Under the pieces are notes generated by a model. That model saw only the letters and a program-made list of their open reading frames with translations. It made no database searches and was not told the origin of the DNA. Below, piece after piece: positions 27,100 to 38,800 of a DNA stretch of 64,000 nt; position 1 is the first letter of the stretch, and each line of letters starts with the position of its first letter. Origin of the DNA: Rotaria sp. Silwood1 (lineage: Eukaryota > Rotifera > Eurotatoria > Philodinida > Philodinidae); NCBI GenBank assembly GCA_905250075.1, contig CAJNOP010000033.1:859654-923653 (forward strand). Reading direction: 5' to 3'. A program made the position numbers and the translations under genes.

Positions 27100-28085
27100 C
27101 AATAGTACACACGTTTTCTTTCAATTTTCTTCTGTCTAATATAAAGACTGCTATTCAATAGGGAATCGTTGTCTTTTCACTTCATTTCCCTATTTGCTCG
27201 TTTATTCTTTAACTCATATTGTTGTGTTTGCTCTCTGCTTGATGTATTGATTAGTTTTTGATGGCTATATGTTGATTATCGACATATATATACATACACA
27301 AACATTTATAAACAGCAAGTTTGCTTCTTTAATCATAGGAGTCTCATAAAATACCATTCGTTCATATCAATACATATGAATACAATCATAAGCATCATTT
27401 ATAGTTCATTAGAATAACAGAAAAAAAAAAGAAAATTTAGATCTTCTTAAATTAGACTCACTAACTATTACTGCGATTAGTAACAATGCATAGAGATAGA
27501 TTGATAAATCTTTGAACATCCGACACACACCGTTAACATAGATTGGGTTATATAGATAAGAAACAAAAAAAAAAGAGAACAAGAGGGTATTGATCAAGGT
27601 CAGTTAGAGCTTTTCTCTCGCTTTTTCTTTCTTCTTTTTCCATCGATCAATATCATCGACTTTTGTATGTTTGGTGCGTGATGCAATCTAACACTATCGA
27701 CAAGGTGCTTTCTTCCGGCTCTACTAATTGACGACGTAGCATAACTACAAACAACAACAGAACTATTCAGGCCATATTAATAAAAATGTTTTCATCATCA
27801 TCATCATCATCACTACTATCATCCTTCCTGCTATTGCGTAAGGCTATTTGAATTAATCTATATTGCTATTGTGTATATGTATGTGGACGACGTGCAAGCA
27901 TGCAGCGCGTGTAATTACTCTGTTGTAAGCGAACACACAACGTTTTCATTGTTCAAACATATACAAAGACTTTTAATAGGAATTGCCAACTTTTTTTTTC
28001 TTCTCATTTCATTCTTTGTATTTAGGTGAAAGCGTAACTTCCGTTTCATAGAATTTATATTACATATATATTTCAGATAATAATA

Positions 28086-31000
28086 ATGCTGAAAATATTC
28101 CAATTGATTTTATTCATATTGCTTTTTATTGACGATAGTCTATCATTGGATTGGAATTGTACTATGAATAAGAATTCTATTGATAAAAAAAAATATTTTC
28201 TTTTTTCGAATGATCAATTTGCTGAACAGTGTACAATTACAGTTGAATATATAAATCGTCAAAATGAAAAACTACAATGTATTACACATACGTTAGCAAT
28301 TAAAAGTCTACCACCATTATCATTGTCGTCAAATCATACAATGCAAACATTTAAAATACATTCATGTCAATTGTCTGCAATTGATCAATTACCATTTTCA
28401 TTACCATCATCAGTTGAAATACTTGATTTAAGTTATAATTCATTGTCAACATTTACTCTTTCATTTCCATTACCATCAAATCTTAAATATCTTTATCTTG
28501 ATTCAAATCCAAATTTAATTCATATTAATTTTGGTAATAATCGTGTACAACAACGACTTATTGGTCTTAGTCTTCGCCATAATAAAAAAATGCAAATTTC
28601 ATATTTACCACCTCATTTAACACAACTTGATTTAACCGATTGTAATCTATTAGAATCTTCAATATTACCATTGTTAATATCATTAACAAAATTAACTCAT
28701 TTATCATTAGTTGACAATCAACTTGAGGATTTGCCTTCTTTGAATGAAAATATACAACTTGAATATCTCAATTTATCAAACAATAGTTTGACATATATTG
28801 AAAGTAACTGGTTACATCGACAATTACATACACTTGATCTTACATTTAATCAAATACAATCATTAGAAATTTTTAAAGATAAATTAAATATTAATCAATC
28901 ATCAGTTTATGATTATCATGATCAAGTACGTAAAAAAGAAAATTATCTATAAAATCTTGTTTTTTTTTACTCTTGCGAAATATGAAAATATACACTTGTT
29001 CACTCATTATGAATCGAATACTGTGAAAATTATGTAATTCTTTATGAAAAAAAATAATATATACGTTTGCATTAAGGGCATCCTCCACCCTCTTTTGGAC
29101 CACTTCTGTTTGCTCGTGAGAGTAAAACATGTCAAGCTCAAACTATTACCACAACTAGATTACAGAGAATGATGAAACAGATGTGCGAGGCAAAAAGTTT
29201 AAAAGCAGATCTTCAGAAGTTTTTGAACGGCTAGAAAAAACCATTGGATCTACTTACGACCTCGATTTGACAAATTAGAACCGAAGTCGTCAGCAGATTC
29301 AATGAAACTCTAAAGATTTACTTTTAGAATTTTTCCTCGAACATGGATTTTATTATTTTTGATAATTTGGCTATGGCAAAAATTTGAGCTCGATCTGTTA
29401 CACTTTCGTAGAGAACTAGAAGTGATCCAAAAGACAAGAGGGATACCCTTAAGAAAGCTAAGACTTCCTAAGGATAATTTATGGTGTGTCAACCTAAAAA
29501 ATTCAAAAAAAAACTGCTTGAATGAAGATACTTGGAAAACCAAGATCTTCTTCAAATCATTTTTTTGGCATTCGTTTGAAAATTTTTGCTAATAGTTTTA
29601 TTTGACAAAGGAAAATGAGATGACTTGTCTTTCTTCATGATTCTTCATCGAATTGCATTTAATTTATAGATGGCTTCGAAGCATCAGGCACAGAGAAATC
29701 TTTGAAATTTTTCATAAAAATAAAAGAAAAATGTTTCTCGGTTCTTCTGAAAAATGTATGTATTTCGATAAAAAAACATCACAGAGAGAGTCGCGATATC
29801 TCATTGTGCTCTATCATAAAAACTATTTCAAGAAAGCTTCCAAGGGATGCTGGAAAAGCAGTTTTGATAAGGTTTTGATTTGCCTCAGACATCGTCATCA
29901 AAATATTTTCATTGACAACTTTAAGTCTAATTATAGATCCTGTTAGAAAATTCTTTTAACTACTTAAATATTTTTTCAGATTCTTCTTAGGTATTCCTAT
30001 CGAGAAAAAAACTGAAAATTACAATTGCTCTATAAATTTTTTCCACGACTATCGAATTTTTTAATTTAATCAATTGGTTTTCTTTTCTTTTTTTTATCTA
30101 GGTAACAATCGATCGTACTCTTCAACTTTCTTTATATGGTAATCCGTTGAAATGTGATTGTTGGCTTAGTGCTATGCTTGATTTATCTTCATCCTCTATA
30201 ATTATTACTGATTTACATTTACTTCAATGCCATTCACATTCGATTATGGATATGTCTCATAATGATCTTTTATGTTCATATTCACGTCATTGTTCATCTG
30301 ATTGTTCATGTTGTGACTTTGAAGCATGTGATTGTCATTCTGTATGCCCTTCAGATTGTTCATGTTCACATGATGTTCAATGGACACGTCATATTGTTAA
30401 ATGTTCACAAACGAATTTATCAAATATCCATATACTTTTACCACAAACAATCACTGAACTTAACTATGAAGAAAATAATATTGAATATATAAAACCATTC
30501 GTATTCGTTGGTAAAACATCATTAATAAAATTAAATTTAGCAAAAAATAATTTACAAAACATAACAAATGAAACATTTTGTGCAGCATCAAATTTATATG
30601 AATTAAATCTTAGTCAAAATACACGTTTAATTCGAATACTTCCATTTATAAATGAATTATTTGGATGTTTAAAATATTTACAACATATTATTCTATCAAA
30701 AGATCAAATTAATAACAAAGAACAAATAAGTAATGGATGGGCGATTGTTTCTAATAGTAATGATAATATAGTTCGTCTTTCACGTGTTACACAAAAATTT
30801 TCAGGTTGGTTAAGAAAGTTGAATCATTTCTATATTGTTCAATTAATGTTTTATTTTTTTTTCTCCAGTAACACCATCAAGTACTACACTTTTATCTATT
30901 TTAATGCCTACTACGAATCGTCCAACACATAATTCTCAATTTCAATTTATTTCATCTATATATCAACGAGAATGTACTACATTTATACCGTCTACTGCAT

Positions 31001-31779
31001 TGACAGTTATTCGACATGTACCATTTATTCAACATAAACAAACTCTTATTATAATTCTCTTTTTTCTTCTATTATTTGTTTTACTGTTTCTTATGTTACT
31101 GATTACATTGGCTATTTGTCGACGTAAACTTCGTCGTCATTTAACGGCTGAACTTCGACGTCAACGTTCTCATCATTATTATTATCATACGAGATTGCAT
31201 CAACCATTGACTAAAACTACTGATAATCATGGTATTATAGGAACCAATGATAGCCTCTATGAACAATTACCATCACTATCATCAGATAGTGAACAGCCAT
31301 TTTTATACAATGAAAAAAAGTCAAATGTTTCCAAAGCTCCAGCTCTACCACCACATCCAACAACAACATTTCGTCATCATTTTTGTTGTCATCCAACAAG
31401 TCATGTAATTCATACGCCAACAACAAATACACATGACTATCAATATGCTACAACAACAACAACAACAACAGGTTATTCAACACCAACTTCACAACAACAT
31501 CAATGTGCTGCTATTCTTGTATGGGCTAATCGATTACTTTATCCAACTCAAAATACACCTGATCGTCGTGATTGTATCACACATTCTTCTCCATCTGAAT
31601 TACAACACTTACAACAATGTCTGCTTTCGAATCAACAAGATCAAACATCAATAACAACAGATAATAATATTATGCGTTATTGCAATAATGAAACACTTTT
31701 TGTACCTACTTCTACTTGTCGATGTGGTAATCATATACAAAATACAGACATGTATATCTATCCTCATGTACATAGATAA
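28086..31779 (+). CDS. Toll-like LRR transmembrane receptor without a TIR domain
   Basis: Exons 28086-28925, 30102-30804, 30869-31779; 817 residues. A signal peptide (1-20) is followed by a first LRR block (~105-262, for example LEYLNLSNNSL and LHTLDLTFNQI). Next is an LRR C-terminal cap (LYGNPLKCDCWL, Cys298 and Cys300), then a dense cysteine cluster at 338-381 (CCDFEACDCHSVCPSDCSC) that caps a second, short LRR block (~390-475). This cap-then-cap order and the CDFxACDC...CPxxCxC pattern are typical of insect Toll-6/7/8-type ectodomains. Residues 573-598 are a transmembrane helix followed by CRRKLRRHL. The ~219-residue cytoplasmic tail is Ser/Thr/His/Gln-rich and has no TIR motifs, so it cannot signal through MyD88 in the usual way. 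The second LRR block lacks its own CDC cap. Likely role: cell-surface recognition or adhesion. Intron 1 is 1176 bases, far longer than intron 2 (64 bases). Confidence 0.85.
28926..30101 (+). other. Long intron 1 of the Toll-like receptor gene
   Basis: GTACGT donor and a T-rich ATCTAG acceptor, joining in frame. Its inner part (about 29070-29950) is less AT-rich than other introns and carries short open frames on both strands (29310-29555 -, 29653-29946 +) with basic/aromatic composition but no domain. It may contain an old insertion; I found no clear terminal repeats. Confidence 0.6.
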
Positions 31780-34700
31780 TATGTATAATATGTAGTGAAA
31801 CAAAAGAGAGAAAAGTGTGTATTGTAATAACGGTGTTTTTCTAATAAATTACTGACAATAAAATTTTAACTAATTATCAAATTGAGCTCTATTATCTTTT
31901 TAAGTAACCGATCGACATTATATTTCAATCAAGATACAGCTTGTCTAAAATTATCAAATTAGAAATGTATCTGTTTTGAATATTTCACAAGTTCTTTTCT
32001 AAATTCATTATAAATGTTATCGAGAAAAGATCTATGAGGCATCTAACTCGACTTGACTAGAGATGCATATATAGAAGAACGATGAACACATGATAAAACT
32101 ACAGTAATTTTAGATTTTTTCGATTGCAGGAGATCTATTTCAAAAAAAAATAGCTAAGTTTTATAGAACATTATTGAACTGTAAGAACGAAGTCTTTTTC
32201 GAATGAGAAAATTGAACTCGATAAACCTCCTAAAGATTTGGATTTCTGGATCCTGAAAATTTTTAGTCCATAAAATTCAGCTAGTTTTTTTAAATGGCTT
32301 TCCCGATCGAATAAATCGAAATTAATTCAAGACAACTATAGTGTTATTATGCGTGCGCCGTAAGGTTATATATACATGTTTAGATCACTACAAAGCTGCA
32401 CATAAGATCAATGTATGGTCACCGTTGGATTCCTAGATTAAGTTATTAGTCTTTTATGGATATTTCAATGACAAATAGTTGATTTTTCTTATAAATAAAT
32501 ACAATTTTGCTGCGAATGATTTTAATTGAATCGTATTTGAATATATGTATGAGAAAAATTCCACTTTATGAAGAAAAGTTTTCTTTTCTATTTTTTTTTC
32601 GTGCTGATTAGATTGGAAGTGACCAAAATACATCTTTGCCCACGTAAAAATCGAGACTTGAGTGTGTAAATTGTAAAAGATCCAGACCCTTGTCTAGGAA
32701 CATCCTGATATTCTCATGCGCGCTCAGCCATAAAAGCAGCAGTCTTCGAAAATTTTCTGCATCACTTACTATATAGAACCTTTGATGCTGATCATTTTAG
32801 TGAAAAGCCTCAATTTTTCATTCAAAATGACGAAGTTAGAGTAAAAATGATAAAATACACTAAAGTGAAACAGTACCCTTAAGCGAAATACAATTTTTTG
32901 CCAAAATCATCAGTGTCAAACGCTCTACCCGATAGGTGGTGTAGAAAATTTTCGAAAATGTTTCTGTTCTTATGACTAAATATACATGCGAATACTGAGA
33001 TGTTTCGAACGAATTTTGAAGGCCTGCTTATCTTTCAAGAGATTTCATCAAGAAACCAGTTTATAACTTGATCAACAATAAATTTCATGTTTCTTTTTTA
33101 TTGGAAAATACGAAATGAATATTGTATGCAAACAATGAGTCTCTTTTAATGAAAGAATAGTAAAATAAAATTTAACAATAATAACATAATTACATACATT
33201 GACAGTATGCATCATATAGGAGCTTCTATTCATGAAGGAATCTCTCCAGATATCAAATTGCTTTTCGACCTAGATGATATTCATTTGACGAGTACTAATG
33301 GATTATACAAAAGTTTAGAATAAATTGATTTTTCGGTCCTTCGTTCTTGAAATATCGAAAATTCACTGAGTTTTTCAAAAAAAAAGCTACAGTCCGCTTT
33401 CGATTACGTGGAAAATCGACCTTCGAGTTTCGAATTCAAAGTTTGCAGGAACAAAGTTATCAATAAAATCAGAGCATTGAATCAGTTTTAACCTTATTTC
33501 AAAATTCCTAGTAATTACACTGATTTAGATACTTTTTAAAGTAGTCATAACGGTACACGTACTGAGGAAGAATTTGAATGGGTACATATACAACTCAATA
33601 TACTGACGAAAATCAATTAGAGTACCTTAATAGTCTCTATATGATGCAGTGTATTGCAAAAACACAGCAATGCACATTAGCTAAATCGATTGCTATGAAT
33701 CCAAAGACATTTCAGATTGTTTATATTAGCTTTTGCATGAAGATATTTTTGATGTTCAGACATAAATTAAACAAATTGAGGCGTTGGTTCGTATGTAATG
33801 GCGCCTGACAATTTTTACTAATAAAGATGATTGCCATTTATTGATAGAGAAATAGTCAAAAGCGTTCTGATTTATTTATTTTTATTGTAATAAATATGGA
33901 GAGAATTTTAAAGTGATAATACAAATTAGCACAGCTATGGTGTTCCACGAAATATAAGTATTTAATCACTATTTTATTAATTGACACTATCTAACAAAGC
34001 GGAAGAGCTTATTGCTACAGGAGAAAAATAAATTGATACCTTTCCCTTTTTCAGATTTTTAATGCATTTCTTCCGAAGTTTTCCTAATCAAACTGGAATA
34101 TCAAATTTATATTGAGAAATATGAATATTATCTTATTTTGAGCTATTCTATTTTTTCAGAAATATTGTTAAAATTTTTGATTCTGATGCGTTCTATAGAA
34201 ATATGATATAATTAATTCGATAAAATTTCATTATTGATTAATGGATAATCATGCACATAAGCTACGTTTTGAACCAGGAGTCCGGCTTTAGAGTAACGAA
34301 ACAATGCTACTTATACATCATGGCAGTTTGAAGACGGTACTGCTGATTTCGATGAATTATATTTTAAAAGCGATGTAAATTATCAGTGTACAAGGTATGC
34401 TGATAATTCATTATCAATGGATAATTCCTATGGGATAATTATCAAGTTTTTGTAATTTTAGTTAATTGTTTCGTTAAACTGTTGTAAATTATTGACTTAT
34501 TATTCATCGAAAGATTTATTCAATAGTATGATTCGACAAGTGTAACTTTTTCTATTTAGCTACTATTTTCTAATTTCAGATTTATCTTCAATCGTTCTGA
34601 ATTATATATAATCTGATATATCGAAACAACAATGTCGAAATTTCTACATCTTTATGAATTTTTTTATACTACTGCCTCAAGAAGACACATTCGTGATGTT

Positions 34701-35826
34701 TTTCATAAAAAGAAAACTAAAATAATAAATCATAAGATTTTTACTTCTGAGAATTAGTGCAGTAGGAAAGCGCAATGCGAAAAAAGTCAGAGGCAGGTTT
34801 GATACCGAGCATACTGAGACTTTTCTAGCAGAGTGCCTAGAAGTACTGCGCACTAATATCCAAGTGAGTATCTGACCAGTAACTTGAGGTACTTATTTAC
34901 TAGATACGGCTTCAGCAGACTACCCATCTCAGTACTACACAAGTATCGAAAAGTTCTTTAGAGTACTTCAGTACCATAAAGTTCGTGTGGCATGCTAGTA
35001 GCAAGGTTCTTTTTCGGGTGCCTCGAATTCATTACATTCATTAGAGTATTTTCTCCTATCCTAAGATATCGAGTATTCAAAGCTCTCTTATAATTTAAAA
35101 GCAAATTTTGTTCGTATATTTACATTTCCAGAAAGTAAATGCTGGCAGCACAATCAACTAAAAAAATTTTTTTGTTGAAAAGCCCAGTAAATTTTCTATA
35201 TTCCTGGAAGAAAGACCCAAACCATTCTAGACTTTTTTATTACCCTCTAACACTCATCAAATGAACATTGTCTTGATCGAGAGATGATTTGACAATTTGG
35301 CAGGTTCTCTCCTTAGATCAAAATCAATTTTTGACTGTTTTGAATTTCGTTCTGTATTATAAAAAGAAGGCCAAGAGAGATTTATTGAAACCATATACTA
35401 TAACCATTCATTTTCTATCATACTCATCATCGAATATCACATCATCATGGAACAATCATAGATAGAGATTTTTATATATGATATTAAACTTTTGAACATT
35501 CAATTTCCTTTGTAGCTGAGAATTGCGTGAATTTTGTTTGTTTTTATTCATGATAATTCAGAGGTCTGTAAAATTATATCAAATTATGAAAGACAATATT
35601 ATAATGACTTAAAACTCACATCAACTACTTTCGTTTTATGAAAATAGCCTCATTATATAATATGGTGTTATTTTTGTCGCCAACATCTAATAGAGTGTGA
35701 GTCATCACTGGGCATTTTTCCCACAAAGGTGACTAACAAAAAACAACACTTCAGATAAGCCGTCGACTTTCACTTTCTCGTTTGTTGTTTTCATTTGATC
35801 GTTTTTTTCAGACGTTATTGTCTAAC
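31780..35826. other. Gene-free stretch with repeat relics
   Basis: The receptor 3'UTR (AATAAA at about 31857) is followed by 4 kb without a supportable gene. It contains the foldback at about 32640-33100. The sequence at about 34750-35030 has several AGTACT/GGTACTT-like words and is less AT-rich, perhaps another old element. The frame 33578-33808 has no recognised domain. Confidence 0.55.
32640..33100. repeat. Imperfect palindrome (foldback-like repeat)
   Basis: The left arm (about 32680-32850) and right arm (about 32865-33030) are diverged reverse complements. For example TTCGAAAATTTTCTGCATCA at about 32746 pairs with the complement of the segment at about 32940-32962, and neighbouring segments align on both sides with scattered mismatches. 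The loop is very short. No open frame. Ends and target duplication were not resolved. Confidence 0.55.
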
Positions 35827-38800
35827 ATGGACAATGCAACTCCGCCCAACAACCAACAAAATAATAAAAATTCTATTAAGAAACGAAAACCCAAGCAAAA
35901 TCCAACTCAGACAACAACAACAGTAAATAGTGAACAATTTAGAATGGAACCACCTTCTTTCCACACAGGTCTCTCAGCATTTAATATATCAACACCTCAA
36001 CAAACTGCTGCTGCTGCTGCTTTATCTCTGACTAAAGTATTCATCTTATTATTAATATTTTATTTAATGTATCACTTGAAATTTGTATTAGGAGCAGCCC
36101 ATGATATCAAGTATACATGTACAACAACCATTTGCACCAAGTAATCATGTTTTTGATGAAAAGTTTTTTTAATGTTTTCCTTTGTTTTTTTTAGACAATA
36201 ATTGGCAATCAGAAATTAGGATGATCAGCCATAATTTGCAGCCACTAATGCCATCTACTCAATTACCATTACAAACTACAATTGTCAAAAGATCCAGTGC
36301 GAGAGAAAAAATCCCAGCAACTAAATCAAAACAATTAGTATCGACCTCACCAAATAATATATCAACATCAGAAACGATGATGGAATCAGTCGTTATGAAT
36401 TCGACCATAACTACAGGTAAATGTCTTCATATTGGATCAAATCTATTTGAATGAAGGAAACTAGCATATGAATTCCTTTTATTCCGTTCTTAGATAACAA
36501 TTTATTATCGTCAACACCGCCACCACAACCTTTGACAGCCCGTGAAAATGAAATTTATAAAAAAATATGTGAGATTATTTTAATGATTCAGAAAAGCAAA
36601 GAATTTGTATCGCGTGAACGAGTGCAATGGGAATTATTTCATTATTATAAAGTTAACTCTTGGCATGATTTAAGAGTTCAAGCATCAAGGTTTGATGCAT
36701 TTATGAAACTTACTGATCGACAAAAGAGTGTGACGTTTTACATGCATGTTTTTGAACAGATATTTAATTTATGTACACTAAATGATCTAGAATCACTTCT
36801 TGCTAGATTCTTGGAAGTGGAAAAATACGACGATCTTCGATTAGGTCCACTCGAGAAAAATCCAGAAGTGCAACGAATATTTAATTATCAACCAACTAAT
36901 CCTGATCAATCCATTCCTGAAATAACCACTGGGCAAGTTATTAAAAGTTTCATCGACTTTCAAAAAGCACATCGACATCAGCGATTAATTCCATTTGATG
37001 CATTTATCGATCATCTCGTAGAAGAACATAACCTTCAATCACGTGAAGAATTAGGCCTTTTTTGCAAGTCATTTCCATATCTAGTGCAGGTAATTTAGAC
37101 CTTAATGATACCCATTGTATTAGCTGTTAAAATTCTTTCTTTCTTCATAGGTGACCAATACTCTACGACGAGATCAAGAGTCGCACATGCAGCAAGCAAA
37201 AGAACAATCAAAAAACGATCTTATTGAGGATGTTCGTACACATTTGACTGAATTCAAAGAAAAAATGCATGATGAATTAGAACTTTCATCATTTAATAAG
37301 AAAAAAACACCGACTGCTGTATTCAATTATCTCATATCAATTGTGGATAAGTATTTGAATTTCATACCTCAACAATCAATACTCTTTGCAATGCTAACAC
37401 AACTTCGTGATGATGAATTGTTAAGATGTTTATTTAACGTAAGCATTTATCTAGGCACTATCGATAAGCCGGAAACATTTATTGCAGAACTTAAAAAACT
37501 TTATGATCATCAAGAGAGAATTCCGTCCGCACAAGAAACAATGATGATGCAGCAATTATCTATGATGACTGAAACAATGAGCAAAAAAGACCGCCGAATG
37601 ATGAATCGCATGATTCAGCAACAGCAATCACAAATGGAGTATTCAAATATAGGCATCGATGAACAAATAGTAAGCTTTACCATATTCATAAGTAACATTT
37701 GTTGATAATATAAATGATGAGGCGAATACGTGAGATGAAAATCTCAAATTTCCTCAGTGATTTGATCCGTCATACATTTGTCAGAGTAATATTTTTTAGA
37801 TAATAGGTTTAGACAACTATTATAGCAATAAAGTACTTTTATCTCTTCTTTTTTTTGAGTATAGCTACTCATTTTTCCAGTGAAGACTAAATCTAAATGT
37901 ATATCAAACATACAGTGGCTTCCAAAGTTGATCATATAGATTTAATTTCGGTTTTTTCTCGTAATGTGGTAACTAGCATAAAGAATCGAAATAGGAACTT
38001 AGATTGGAAAATTTCTTTTCTATAAAAGATATAAAGAAAATAAAGCTCTCAGTGTGATTTCAAAAACCAGTTACCAAATTACCGAAAAAAAATCGAAACT
38101 GATTCTGAATGATCCATTCTTGTAGTCGCTGTATGTTGGTACAAATTTTAATAATCAAGAAAATGAGCATACATAGTTTAATGAGAAAATCATTCTTTTT
38201 CATTACTTGAAATTCTTCTATTTGATGAATATTTTGTTTTTATACAACCCATCTCATGAGGGCACTATCTGAATTATTATTCGATGTTCGAGATCATCGT
38301 GGGTTCAAAAAGAGATCTCTGTAAGACATGCAAAATCCTAAAAGACCTCGTGCCAATCATCCTCTGGAATCGAATTATGACCGTTTAACTAAATTTTCGA
38401 TCTAGCTTTAGATATTTACGGAAAAACCACATAACTGTATGTTGACCTTAAATTTCGGCCATAAACAGGATGAATGACTAATATAATGTCCTGAAAGTTT
38501 CAGCCAAGAAGCATGTTCCTTTGCCAAGATATTGAATTTTTAAGTAAACTTGATTTTTGTATAATATCTATAGTGAAAGATCATTTTTACGAAATTCAGT
38601 ATTTCGACAAAGTAGCATATTTTTGGCTAAAACTTTCAAGACTTTCTACAAGTCATTAAATGTGGTTGTAGACAAAATGATCGGTCGAAATACTGTTATT
38701 TAATTTTTCAATAAATATGCCTAAACCTGAATCGAAAGCTCAGTAACTAAGCTCTAGAGATCCTTATATGTGAACCCTTGTAGGAGCTTTCTTATCTTAC

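Larger units (their letters stand above)
21345..28085. other. Large gene-free region upstream of the Toll-like gene
   Basis: About 6.7 kb without a supportable gene. It holds the 14-3-3 3'UTR, then AT-rich sequence. From about 25 kb it becomes more mixed in base composition, with several microsatellites. Frames such as 26484-26756 (-) and 25266-25499 (+) are low in complexity or lack any domain. The mixed-composition part (25-28 kb) could hold enhancers or noncoding transcripts of the receptor gene, but nothing in the sequence proves it. Confidence 0.55.

Noticed and set aside
29310-29946. Short frames inside intron 1 of the Toll-like gene as extra exons or a transposase
   Set aside because: No recognisable motif, and joining exon 1 directly to exon 2 restores the expected LRR cap without them.
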